This document shows positions 32,817 to 41,451 of a DNA stretch of 49,822 nucleotides, piece by piece. The notes beneath the pieces were generated by a model. It had not been told where the DNA came from. It worked only from the letters and a program-made list of their open reading frames with translations, and did not search any database. This stretch comes from Flavobacteriaceae bacterium (GTDB taxonomy: Bacteria > Bacteroidota > Bacteroidia > Flavobacteriales > Flavobacteriaceae): contig JALRDC010000117.1 of NCBI GenBank assembly GCA_023262245.1, forward strand, positions 1 to 49,822, given 5' to 3'. The translations under genes were made by a program, and so were the position numbers. Every line of letters begins with the position of its first letter. Within the stretch, counting starts at the first letter, position 1.

Positions 32817-33953
32817 CTATTTGTTGTTCATAAAGCTCAAGACTTTAGTACTAATATATTCAATTTGTTTTGAGTTTAACTCAGAATGCATGGGTAATGA
32901 AATTACTTCTTTAACTAATTGATTGGTAACAGGAAAAATTGTATCATCCGTTTGAGGGTCTTTATAAGCCTTTTGTTTATGCAAGGGTACAGGGTAGTAA
33001 ATCCCGCAAGGGATGTTCTGCTCCTTGAGGTAACTTGCTAAGTCATCACGCTTCCCGTTTGTAATCCTTAGGGTATATTGATGATATACATGAGAATCAC
33101 AATCGGCTGCCCGAAAGGGTGTTAAGAGATCTGGATGGGATTCCAAAGCTTGCGTGTATTTTAAGGCGGCTTCTTTTCTGCGTTCATTATAAAAGTCTAA
33201 GTATTGTAATTTGACTTTTAGAACTGCAGCCTGTAATGCATCTAAACGCGAATTAACCCCTACTACATCGTGATAATATGGTTTATACATCCCGTGGTTT
33301 ACAATGCCCCGTAAAAACGCTGCAAGCTGATCATCATTAGTAAAAATTGCTCCCCCATCCCCATAGGCACCTAGATTTTTTGAGGGAAAAAAAGAAGTTG
33401 CTGCCAAGTGACCTAAAGTTCCCGTTTTGGCTTTTCTTCCGTCGGGAAAAGTATACTGTGCCCCTATGCCTTGAGCATTGTCTTCAATTACATACAACTG
33501 ATGCCTTTCTGCTATACTTAAAATTTGATCCATAGCTGCAGCTTGACCAAAGAGATGAACAGGTATGATTGCCTTAGTTTTTGGAGTAATGGCCTTTTCG
33601 ATTGCTTTTGGATCAATATTAAAAGTCTTTGGATTTACATCGACTAGTATGGGTTTTAATTTTAGTAAGGAAATAACCTCAACAGTTGCTGCAAAGGTAA
33701 AATCAGCAGTAATAATTTCATCTCCCGGTTCGAGTTGTAAACTCATCAAAGCAATCTGTAAGGCATCTGTCCCATTGGCACAGGGAATGACATGTTTCAC
33801 TTGAAGATAGGATTCTAAATCGTGCTGAAAGGCCTGAACCATAGGCCCATTTATAAAGGTGGTTTGTTCTAATACTTCCTCCATAGCTAGAGCTACCTCC
33901 TCTTTAATGAAGTCGTATTGTTTTTTTAAATCCACCATTTTAATGGAATCCAT
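32817..33953 (-). CDS. DegT/DnrJ/EryC1-type sugar aminotransferase
   Basis: A 378-residue fold-type I PLP enzyme of the nucleotide-sugar aminotransferase family. Visible are ANGTDALQIALMSLQLEPGDEI, PVHLFGQAA, EDNAQGIGAQY and the PLP lysine K192 in TSFFPSKNLGAYGDGGA. Such enzymes aminate NDP-keto-sugars for glycans or LPS. It is the most downstream of a three-gene minus-strand cluster with a glycosyltransferase and a Stealth protein, which supports a surface-polysaccharide role. The exact sugar is unknown. Confidence 0.88.
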   Translation of the reverse strand: MDSIKMVDLKKQYDFIKEEVALAMEEVLEQTTFINGPMVQAFQHDLESYLQVKHVIPCANGTDALQIALMSLQLEPGDEIITADFTFAATVEVISLLKLKPILVDVNPKTFNIDPKAIEKAITPKTKAIIPVHLFGQAAAMDQILSIAERHQLYVIEDNAQGIGAQYTFPDGRKAKTGTLGHLAATSFFPSKNLGAYGDGGAIFTNDDQLAAFLRGIVNHGMYKPYYHDVVGVNSRLDALQAAVLKVKLQYLDFYNERRKEAALKYTQALESHPDLLTPFRAADCDSHVYHQYTLRITNGKRDDLASYLKEQNIPCGIYYPVPLHKQKAYKDPQTDDTIFPVTNQLVKEVISLPMHSELNSKQIEYISTKVLSFMNNK

Positions 33954-33991
33954 AGAGCTTAGGGTTTGTACAAATATAATGAGGAAATCTG

Positions 33992-34834
33992 CTAAATAAG
34001 TGTTTGAAAACGCTTGGGTATTTTAATCACATTCGCTGTCCGTATCGGGGCAGGTTTATTCCAAGCATACCATTTTCTATTTTTTGTAAAATAATTTCGT
34101 GCCAAAGGGAAAAAAGTTGAGGCTTCTAGAGGATTTTGGGTCTTTAGTGCTTCATATAAATTTCTTCTTCGGTCAAAATGCGCTTTCCATCCCATTTTTA
34201 AGAGTTCACTGTCTCCTGCTTTTTGATGACTTGTTTGATAGTCAATTAAACCAAAATGAAATAAATACAAATTAGCATCAATTTTAAAATTTTCTCCTTT
34301 GATACGATGAAATCCAGCTCCCCAATTTAAAGGTTTAAAACTTACTGAAGGCTTGGTATAACGGTCAGAAACTTGGGCAAAAGAACGTTGAGATAAAAAG
34401 GGTTTTTTAGGGTCTATTTTTACTTCTAAGTTTGGATGTTGACCTACATCTAAACCAAGACCTGACAATGACGTTGCTTTAGATTCTTGTTGTAAATAGG
34501 TCTTGAGAGAAGCTCCAACGTTTGGGTCAAGAACCAGAAATTCGTCGATATCAACTGCTAAAACAGCATGATATTCAGGAAATAATTGTTGTGCAAATTC
34601 TGAGATTTTTCTTGCCCGATTCCGATCTCCTTGTGCTCTTCTTTCTTCTTTATGTGGGATTTGAAAGTAATTTATTTTTAAAGCTGCTTCTGGAACCTTT
34701 TGATCCATTCCATCTATAAATAGATAAAGGTGTTCGAATCCTAAATGTTTTCCGTAATAAGAAATCCATTTTTCTGTAAAAAAAGAATCGTTGCGCACCA
34801 TCGAAATCACCGCTACAGGTTTTTGTGTTTTCAT
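33992..34834 (-). CDS. family 2/92-like glycosyltransferase
   Basis: A 280-residue cytoplasmic protein starting VAVISMVRNDSFFTEKWISYYGKHLGFEHLYLFIDG, the pattern of glyco_tranf_2_4 / GT92-like enzymes. A DxD metal-binding motif is seen in LAVDIDEFLVLDP. HRIKGENFKIDANLYLFHFG lies in the C-terminal part. It overlaps the upstream Stealth gene by 4 bases. Donor and acceptor sugars are unknown. Confidence 0.75.
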   Translation of the reverse strand: MKTQKPVAVISMVRNDSFFTEKWISYYGKHLGFEHLYLFIDGMDQKVPEAALKINYFQIPHKEERRAQGDRNRARKISEFAQQLFPEYHAVLAVDIDEFLVLDPNVGASLKTYLQQESKATSLSGLGLDVGQHPNLEVKIDPKKPFLSQRSFAQVSDRYTKPSVSFKPLNWGAGFHRIKGENFKIDANLYLFHFGLIDYQTSHQKAGDSELLKMGWKAHFDRRRNLYEALKTQNPLEASTFFPLARNYFTKNRKWYAWNKPAPIRTANVIKIPKRFQTLI

Positions 34835-35832
34835 GTGATTTGGGTTTCTAAAAGCTGATTCATTCTATTAAAAACTTCGTCTTGATGTTTTTTTGTAGCC
34901 AACTCTAAACTTTGAACACACAAAAAATAGTTTTGTTCTTCTTCCAAAGCCTGTTTGAACTTGCGTGCTACATAGTTTGTATCCTTTTTGTAGGGCTGCA
35001 TATATACAGCCTGAGGCTTTGAAATAGTTCTATTTCCTGCTAAAAGTTCAAGGTGGTTTGCTAACGCAACTGTGTTGAATTGGGAATATACTCGGAATCG
35101 ATGTTTAATATTTTCAGAAAGAATATGAGGATGCGTAGTAAAATATTCTTCCAAACGCTCTCTGTTTAAGGCTAGGGGAGTATGTCCTGATCGAAAATAC
35201 CTCATTTTAAAACCTAATAAGCGTGCCGCATTCCACTGATTGACTTGAAAAGAAGGTTGGCGTTCTTTTGTGTTGGAAAAAAAAGTTTTTCCAATCATCT
35301 CTTTTATACGATCCCAGATTAATCGTTCATAAGGAGGAAAAACCCATTTTCCGCGAAGAACAGGACTTCCTTTTTTAAACCATGTTGAAGGAGTTACGGG
35401 ACGTATCAAAAATATGTCATCGTTAAAATATACAAACTGCTTGGCCAAACCTTTGATCCTCCATAACATATTGGATATACAAATACTATTGAATGTGGGG
35501 AGATGGGTTTCATAATCTTCAAATATTTCTTTGTGATCAACAATTTGCACATCCGAAATCCGATCTGGAAAGTACTCTTTGACCACTTGATCGACTCCAG
35601 GATTTTGGTTATCGGTAACAATAAAAATTTTTCTTACAAAAGGGGCAAATTTTAAAATAGACAGGAGGCAATAACTCACCTCATTTAGGGAATGGAATCG
35701 CGTTTGATCTGCTCCAGGAAGCTTCTCTTGCATTTCAGGATTCAGATACTGCATACGCTTATTATAGAGCTGAGGATCGGATCCGTCTACCCAAGCTATA
35801 ACGACATCTATAGGGCTCGTTTTTTCTTTCAT
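34831..35832 (-). CDS. Stealth family capsular polysaccharide phosphotransferase
   Basis: A 333-residue protein with the Stealth conserved regions in order: CR1 IDVVIAWVDGSDP (8-20); CR2 from RFHSLNEVSYCLLSI through FVRKIFIVTDNQNPG to FVYFNDDIFLIRPV (about 140); CR3/4 around YFRSGHTPLALNRERLEEY. Family members transfer sugar-1-phosphates to make phosphodiester-linked glycans and can mimic host-type glycans. Here a role in building a phosphoglycan at the cell surface is inferred. First gene of its cluster; a -7 element TATCTTTG lies only 11 bases upstream. Confidence 0.88.
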   Translation of the reverse strand: MKEKTSPIDVVIAWVDGSDPQLYNKRMQYLNPEMQEKLPGADQTRFHSLNEVSYCLLSILKFAPFVRKIFIVTDNQNPGVDQVVKEYFPDRISDVQIVDHKEIFEDYETHLPTFNSICISNMLWRIKGLAKQFVYFNDDIFLIRPVTPSTWFKKGSPVLRGKWVFPPYERLIWDRIKEMIGKTFFSNTKERQPSFQVNQWNAARLLGFKMRYFRSGHTPLALNRERLEEYFTTHPHILSENIKHRFRVYSQFNTVALANHLELLAGNRTISKPQAVYMQPYKKDTNYVARKFKQALEEEQNYFLCVQSLELATKKHQDEVFNRMNQLLETQIT

Positions 35833-35842
35833 TTATACTTTT

Positions 35843-35850
35843 CAAAGATA
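35843..35850 (-). promoter_or_regulatory. -7 promoter element of the Stealth cluster
   Basis: TATCTTTG on the minus strand, a full match to TAnnTTTG, 11 bases before the Stealth ATG. If used, the mRNA leader would be only a few bases long. Confidence 0.4.
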
Positions 35851-35917
35851 AGAAATTGCAAGTTGCTCGAAATAGAAAAATAGTGAACTCAGGAACATTA
35901 TCGACAGAAAGGAATTG

Positions 35918-35925
35918 TATATTTG
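35918..35925 (+). promoter_or_regulatory. -7 promoter element of the alkaline phosphatase gene
   Basis: TATATTTG, a full match to TAnnTTTG, 13 bases before the ATG at 35938. No TTTG is seen at the -33 distance. No pho-box-like repeat was noticed. Confidence 0.4.
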
Positions 35926-35937
35926 AGGTAAAATTTA

Positions 35938-36996
35938 ATGATGAATAAATATCTTTTCATTTTAACATTTCTGACTGCTCAGATGATGATGAGTCAAAAC
36001 GAACAACCCAATATCATTTTGATGATTGGAGATGGTATGGGATTAACCCAAATCAGTTCAGGTATGTATGCCCATCAGAACACAACTGTTCTAGAAGAGT
36101 TTAAGTACATAGGATTGTCGAAGACTCATTCACTGGATCAGTTGGTTACGGATTCTGCAGCTTCAGGAACAGCTATGGCCTCTGGTGTTAAAACAGGAAA
36201 TGGTGTTATTGGAATTGATGGAAAAAACAATTTCAAACAAAGCATATTGGAAATTTCTAAAGAGCGAGGGTATAAAGCTGCACTTGTGGTTACCTCTAGC
36301 ATTGTTCATGCTACCCCAGCCTCATTTTACGCTAAAGTACACTCAAGAAACTATTATGAAACAATTGCACTTCAACTGAGTGAACATGAGGTAGATATTT
36401 TTGCAGGAGGAGGTAAAAAACATTTTATAGATAGAAAAGACAAGAGGAACCTTATTGAAGAAATGGCTGGCTACACTTTTGTTGAGGACATATCTGAATT
36501 TGAAGCAACAGAGTCTAAAAAAATAGGGTTTTTAACCTATGATGAAGAACCCCCTAATCTTATTGAGGGAAGAAAACCTGCGCTTGATAAGATGGTTTCT
36601 ATAAGTCTTGAAAAGTTGGAAAACCAAGGTGCTCCTTTTTTCATGTTAGTGGAAGGTTCTCAGATCGACTGGGGTGGACATGATAATGACATGAATTATT
36701 TATTAGCAGAATTCAAAGAATTTGATAAAACCCTTCGAGAAGTTTTGGATTTTGCAAAAAAAGATGGAAACACCCTTGTTATTGTTACTGCAGATCATGA
36801 AACAGGAGGGCTTTCTCTTGTGGGTGGAAATTACAAAAAAGGAAAGGTTAAGGGTAAATTTAATACGGAGGGGCATTCAGCGACTATGGTTCCTGTTTTT
36901 AGTTATGGTCCTTCTTCAGAAAAGTTTATCGGCATCTATGAAAACACCGCCATTTTTGATAAAATGCTTCAAGTCTTAGACGCAACTAAAAATTAG
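35938..36996 (+). CDS. secreted alkaline phosphatase, short form
   Basis: A 352-residue periplasmic/exported phosphomonoesterase with signal peptide (hydrophobic segment 5-18). The core is complete: metal Asp in MIGDGMG (31-33), phosphoserine Ser73 in TDSAASGTAMASG, QIDWGGHDND, VTADHETGG and the late metal His in EGHSATMVPV. It is about 100 residues or more shorter than the usual PhoA-type enzyme, lacking most of the crown insertions. It may release phosphate from organic esters. It converges on a CotH-like gene 3 bases away. Confidence 0.9.
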   Translation: MMNKYLFILTFLTAQMMMSQNEQPNIILMIGDGMGLTQISSGMYAHQNTTVLEEFKYIGLSKTHSLDQLVTDSAASGTAMASGVKTGNGVIGIDGKNNFKQSILEISKERGYKAALVVTSSIVHATPASFYAKVHSRNYYETIALQLSEHEVDIFAGGGKKHFIDRKDKRNLIEEMAGYTFVEDISEFEATESKKIGFLTYDEEPPNLIEGRKPALDKMVSISLEKLENQGAPFFMLVEGSQIDWGGHDNDMNYLLAEFKEFDKTLREVLDFAKKDGNTLVIVTADHETGGLSLVGGNYKKGKVKGKFNTEGHSATMVPVFSYGPSSEKFIGIYENTAIFDKMLQVLDATKN

Positions 36997-36999
36997 GGT

Positions 37000-38019
37000 T
37001 TACTTAGTTCTTGCTTTTGAAACGATCGCTTTTTCAAAGTTTGAGTCGCTCTCTAACACCTCATAAAAGGCTTCCATAAATTCAAACATGTTTTCATATT
37101 CTTTTGGATTTGAAAACTCATTCTCAAAACTTGAAACGATCTGCATCAATTGAGATTTTTTTTCAATAAATTGTTCTCTCACTTGATCAAAATACTCTTG
37201 GTCTCTTTTGAATCCTCTGTACACTCTATCCTGAACCGAGCTAATACCTAGTGAAGAATTTACAGTAGCATAGCTTGGGTTGACCCATCCTGTCATATCA
37301 AAATCATAAGGTAAAGGGATGATTGTTTTATCTACGTAAAGTAGTTTCCCATTGTGTTGATAAGCAACAGAGAAATCTGTATTTCCAAGCAAGTACTGAA
37401 AAAAGGCATTTTGAACAGAGGTTAAATGTTGCATGGCCATAGGATGAATATATCGCTCAAACACTTTTCCTTCATGTCTTTTAGCAACTCGTTTATCGTC
37501 TTCTATAAGAAAGCCTTTGAGTTTAAAATCTTTGGTTTTCTTGCCTCTAATTTCATTAAAATCTATGTCAACTCTTCGGGTTTTAAAATGATAGGGAGAA
37601 ATTTGTTCATAAATTTTATACGCGATAAACTCTTGTAAAATGTTGTCATTATTTTCTGGTTCAAGCTTGCAGGGAAGAACCAATTTCAAAGACTTGTTCC
37701 CGTCAAATAGAGTTTCTTTGTAATGCTCTTTTTTAATTTTCATCTTAATTGGAGGGAAATAACACTCCGAGCGTCTAAAATTACCCCTTGCTCTTATGCT
37801 TACCTCTATTGAAGACCATTTTTCTTCATGAAGAAACTCCATGCTTGTTTTGATGTAAGTTGAATCATCCGTGTTCATATTAACTTCCTTGTTCGAATAA
37901 TTTAATTTAATATTCAAGGGAGTTTGATCCTTGTAAAGCAAATCGGATTTTATTGGTTTTTGTGCACTTACAAAGACGGATAATAACAAAATGAATGCAA
38001 AGATTCCTTGATTCTTCAT
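37000..38019 (-). CDS. secreted CotH-like (kinase-fold) protein
   Basis: About 339 residues with a signal peptide (MKNQGIFAFILLLSVFVSAQ). The region RARGNFRRSECYFPPIKMKIKK, then SLKLVLPCK, LQEFIAYKIYEQISPYHF and IPLPYDFDMTGWVNP follow the order seen in CotH-type proteins: Gly-rich strand, Lys, helix, and a DFD metal-binding motif. CotH of Bacillus is an atypical secreted kinase. A TTG at 38052 would add 11 residues before the signal peptide, so the ATG at 38019 is preferred. It is divergent from the bestrophin-like gene. Resemblance is moderate. Confidence 0.6.
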   Translation of the reverse strand: MKNQGIFAFILLLSVFVSAQKPIKSDLLYKDQTPLNIKLNYSNKEVNMNTDDSTYIKTSMEFLHEEKWSSIEVSIRARGNFRRSECYFPPIKMKIKKEHYKETLFDGNKSLKLVLPCKLEPENNDNILQEFIAYKIYEQISPYHFKTRRVDIDFNEIRGKKTKDFKLKGFLIEDDKRVAKRHEGKVFERYIHPMAMQHLTSVQNAFFQYLLGNTDFSVAYQHNGKLLYVDKTIIPLPYDFDMTGWVNPSYATVNSSLGISSVQDRVYRGFKRDQEYFDQVREQFIEKKSQLMQIVSSFENEFSNPKEYENMFEFMEAFYEVLESDSNFEKAIVSKARTK

Positions 38020-38061
38020 AATATAGTTAATAAATTTACTCAAATATAACAATAGTTTTTT

Positions 38062-38796
38062 ATGTCTAGGTATCTCATAATCATCAATTTTAGAACATTG
38101 ATCACGCTGCTTCTATCTGTCATGGTTCCCTTTATAGCTTATGAATTTGAAGTAGTTTACAATATCGATTTAACTCTCATGAGTATTGCCATCATCTTCC
38201 CCTTAGTCTTTACAATTCGCGGTGCATTTAGACGGAGAGAAAAAGCATTAGAACATTTGAGTCGCTTTCGGGCTAGTTTAAAAACAGTAGAAAGTTTCTT
38301 TCTAGCATCGAAAATATCTGATGAGTTAAAAACCGAAAGTGAAACAAAACTCAAAGAGTTAAATGTTGCTTTGTTTGAACACCTCAACACCAAGAGTGAA
38401 AAAACCGAAGGTTTTGACAAAAAACTAAATGCTCTTTTTGATTTTATAAAAACCCATAGAGAGTCCATTTCTGGAGGAACCCGAGAAAAACTTTTTCGTT
38501 TTTTAAGAGATGTAGTAGAAAGCTCGGACAATCTGATAGCCATCCACTCGCATAGAACTCCTATAAGCCTTAAAGCTTATTGTCTTATTTTTATTTATAT
38601 TTTTCCGGTAGTGTACACCCCTACTATTATCAACAAAATAGGTCTTGAAAACCCCACTTGGCTTACATTTTTCATTGTTGTTTTAAGTGAGTTTATATTG
38701 ATCTCTCTTTACAACATTCAAGATCAGATGGAATATCCTTTTGACGATGAAGGCTTGGACGACATCAAATTCAAGTTATTTAAAATTGACCGTTGA
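38062..38796 (+). CDS. bestrophin-like membrane channel protein
   Basis: A 244-residue protein with two N-terminal membrane helices (about 8-28 and 36-53), a helical cytosolic middle and two C-terminal helices (about 178-222). Near the end RTPISLKAY, and LYNIQDQMEYPFDDEGLDDIKF, mirror the bestrophin patterns RTPIPLAY and IENPFGxDxNDLPLD. The N-terminal FxxRxxxRREKALEHLSRFR region fits as well. Bestrophin homologues in bacteria form anion or cation channels. It is divergent enough that the call is tentative. It is shorter than the usual 280-300 residues. Confidence 0.5.
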   Translation: MSRYLIIINFRTLITLLLSVMVPFIAYEFEVVYNIDLTLMSIAIIFPLVFTIRGAFRRREKALEHLSRFRASLKTVESFFLASKISDELKTESETKLKELNVALFEHLNTKSEKTEGFDKKLNALFDFIKTHRESISGGTREKLFRFLRDVVESSDNLIAIHSHRTPISLKAYCLIFIYIFPVVYTPTIINKIGLENPTWLTFFIVVLSEFILISLYNIQDQMEYPFDDEGLDDIKFKLFKIDR

Positions 38797-38925
38797 CAAA
38801 CAGTAATTAATTTATTCAGTATCTTATTTAAAATTTAAATACAATTTTGTGCTCTTTATTTTTATAAGCTTCGTGTATAGCTTAAAAATAGGAAGCACTT
38901 AGCGTATGATGTAAATCTTAAAAAA

Positions 38926-40632
38926 ATGAAAAAAATAGTTTTTATTCTAGGTGCCTTATGCCTGACTTTTTGTACATCTTCCTCTCCTGAAGAAAAACTC
39001 GATAAGTTAATCGCTTCTTATGAAACTTATCAAGCAAATACAGAGGAAGAAAGCCCACTAGGAGTCTATACAGAATCCCGATTTGAAGCATATGCTCGTT
39101 TTTGTGATTCCTTAAAAACAGAAGTTGAAAAGATTGATCCGAAAACTTTAGATGACGATACTAGAATTTCTCATACCCTACTTCATTTTGTTCTAAACGA
39201 AACCGTTGTAAAATTCAAATTTAAAACTCACTGGAACCCTATTCTTTCGGATGCCGGCTTTCACTCCAGTCTTACCTATCGCGTTCGTCCAATTACAAAT
39301 AAAAAAAGTGCTCTTTCCTACCTCAAGCTTCTCAAAGCCATTCCGGAATATATTGACCAACAAAAAACACTTATAAAAAAAGGATTAGAAGCCGGTATGG
39401 GACAACCTTTAGTGATCTTTAAAGGCTACGAGTCAACCTATGAACAACACATTACCGAAACAGCAGAGGAAAATTTTTATTACAGTCCTTTTCTGGACCT
39501 CCCCTCTCAACTCACTTCTGCGGAAAAGGACTCCCTTCGTCTTGCTGCCAAAGAAGTAGTGTTGAATCAAGTAATTCCGACTTTTCAATCCGTAAAAACA
39601 TTTTTTGAAGAAACCTATTATCCCAATACAAGAAAGAGCATTGGAGTTTCAGAAACTCCAAATGGAAAAGCTTATTACCAAAGTCGTATCGATTATTTTA
39701 CAACATTAGATATGACGCCTAAAAGCGTTCATGAAAAAGGACTGGAAGAAGTTGCTCGAATAAAGCAACAGATGGAAGCAATTGTTAAAGAGGTTAATTT
39801 TAAGGGTACTTTAGCGGAGTTCATTACTTTTCTGAGAACAGATCCACAGTTTTACGCCAAAACTCCTGATGAGCTTTTAAAACACGCTCGTAATATCGCT
39901 AAAAAATTGGATGAACAACTACCTCGCTATTTTAAAACACTCCCAAGGAAACCTTATGGAGTAGCACCAGTTCCGGCTTCTATAGCACCTAAATATACGG
40001 GAGGACGCTATGTAGGCACTTCACCAGAGAGCACCGATCCTGGCTATTATTGGGTCAATACATATAATCTTCCCAGTAGACCGTTATATGTAATCCCCTC
40101 GCTTACAGCGCACGAAGCCGTCCCAGGGCATCACCTCCAAGGTGCATTAAATAATGAACTACCTCCATCAATTCCCAATTTTAGAAGAAACCTATACCTC
40201 TCCGCTTATGGTGAAGGATGGGGACTTTACACTGAATTTTTAGCAGATGATATGGGCATTTATACCACTCCATACGAACATTTTGGAAAACTAACCTACG
40301 AGATGTGGCGGGCTTGCCGTCTTGTTGTAGACACAGGTATTCACGCTTTTGGATGGTCTCGAGAGGAGGCCGTAGATTTTATGGCAAAAAATACTGCCCT
40401 TTCTTTACACGAAGTTAATACCGAAATAGATCGTTATATCTCTTGGCCAGGACAAGCCTTATCTTATAAAATTGGGGAAATAAAAATTCGTGAACTCAGA
40501 GAAAAAGCTGAAAATGAACTGGGTGGAAACTTCGATATAAGAGAATTTCACGAGGTCCTCTTAGAGAAAGGAACAGTTACCCTATCGCTTCTTGAAGAAC
40601 GCATTAATAATTACATACACGCCAATAAATAA
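38926..40632 (+). CDS. DUF885 family lipoprotein (putative metallopeptidase)
   Basis: A 568-residue lipoprotein with lipobox LTFC at residues 13-16. The zinc-type motif HEAVPGHH is at 396-403, with downstream YGEGWGLYTEFLADDMG supplying the likely third ligand. This is the DUF885 signature. The fold is related to carboxypeptidase-like peptidases, but activity is largely undocumented. It is probably anchored to the inner or outer membrane, facing the periplasm. A CDGSH iron-sulfur gene follows after 6 bases. Confidence 0.88.
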   Translation: MKKIVFILGALCLTFCTSSSPEEKLDKLIASYETYQANTEEESPLGVYTESRFEAYARFCDSLKTEVEKIDPKTLDDDTRISHTLLHFVLNETVVKFKFKTHWNPILSDAGFHSSLTYRVRPITNKKSALSYLKLLKAIPEYIDQQKTLIKKGLEAGMGQPLVIFKGYESTYEQHITETAEENFYYSPFLDLPSQLTSAEKDSLRLAAKEVVLNQVIPTFQSVKTFFEETYYPNTRKSIGVSETPNGKAYYQSRIDYFTTLDMTPKSVHEKGLEEVARIKQQMEAIVKEVNFKGTLAEFITFLRTDPQFYAKTPDELLKHARNIAKKLDEQLPRYFKTLPRKPYGVAPVPASIAPKYTGGRYVGTSPESTDPGYYWVNTYNLPSRPLYVIPSLTAHEAVPGHHLQGALNNELPPSIPNFRRNLYLSAYGEGWGLYTEFLADDMGIYTTPYEHFGKLTYEMWRACRLVVDTGIHAFGWSREEAVDFMAKNTALSLHEVNTEIDRYISWPGQALSYKIGEIKIRELREKAENELGGNFDIREFHEVLLEKGTVTLSLLEERINNYIHANK

Positions 40633-40638
40633 ATCCGA

Positions 40639-40818
40639 ATGAATAATAAAAAGGTACATGTCTTTAGAAAATCTAAAGGACAAATTGTAATTGATGGTCC
40701 CGTCATACTAACCGATGAAGATGGAAATGAACTTCCACACGGGGAACGATTTAGCCTTTGTGGTTGTGGAAAATCTAAAAGGATGCCTTATTGTGATGGC
40801 ACACATAAAGAATGTTAG
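40639..40818 (+). CDS. CDGSH iron-sulfur domain protein, 59 residues
   Basis: A short gene with ATG at 40639 and TAG at 40816-40818. The 2Fe-2S motif C-x-C-x2-S-x3-P-x-C-D-G-x-H is exact: Cys41, Cys43, Ser46, Pro50, Cys52, Asp53, Gly54, His56, followed by a final Cys59. The N-terminal half is a small basic beta-rich segment. The three Cys plus one His ligation is typical of redox-active mitoNEET-like clusters. It sits 6 bases after the DUF885 gene, so it is probably co-transcribed. No signal peptide, so it is cytoplasmic. Confidence 0.88.
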   Translation: MNNKKVHVFRKSKGQIVIDGPVILTDEDGNELPHGERFSLCGCGKSKRMPYCDGTHKEC

Positions 40819-40836
40819 AGTTATATAATTCAGGGG

Positions 40837-41442
40837 TTAAAATTCTCCTTTAACGTTCATTTGAAAACTTTCATAGAGCTTAACTAATTTTCGTTTTCCT
40901 ATTTGAACAGGCGTATTATCACGTCGCTGAATAAAAAATAACTTTCTGTGTATATAACGAGGAGGGAATCCTATTTCAATCGTTGTAGGAGAAAACGTAG
41001 CGGGACGAAAAGTCACTTCGTACTTTCTGTAAATTTTTAACGAATCTAAATCATCAACTAAATTGAGATAACCGACATTAAATTTTTTTTGATTTTTATA
41101 ATAGTAAGGGAGAAAATAAAATTTTAAAGAGTCGTAGGTTATCACAACGCTCAGTTCTCTTTCTACCAGATCTTCTTCTTGTTCAAACTTTTTTTTAAAT
41201 TCAAATTGATCGGCATATTGATCGTATCGCAATAAAAAAGTTGAATCGTTAACCTTTCCGGGAGTAAAGGTATCATTGTAATAACGTTCCCCTTTTATTT
41301 TTCCGCTCCACATAGAGCGAAACCTATCGGATTTGAGTTTGTAACTAGTATTCACACTATCTCCCAGCATGGTTCGCAAAGACTGTTGAGACTGAACAGG
41401 GAGAGAAATTAAAATCCCCACCAAAACTAATATTCTAACCAT
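40837..41442 (-). CDS. secreted protein of unknown function
   Basis: A 201-residue protein with an N-terminal signal sequence (MVRILVLVGILISLPVQSQ). The mature part is rich in Tyr, Phe and Lys and is probably beta-structured. I recognise no domain. It is encoded directly after the amidohydrolase gene at 41452 (9-base gap, same strand), so it is probably co-transcribed with it. Confidence 0.65.
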   Translation of the reverse strand: MVRILVLVGILISLPVQSQQSLRTMLGDSVNTSYKLKSDRFRSMWSGKIKGERYYNDTFTPGKVNDSTFLLRYDQYADQFEFKKKFEQEEDLVERELSVVITYDSLKFYFLPYYYKNQKKFNVGYLNLVDDLDSLKIYRKYEVTFRPATFSPTTIEIGFPPRYIHRKLFFIQRRDNTPVQIGKRKLVKLYESFQMNVKGEF

Positions 41443-41451
41443 AGAACGTTA

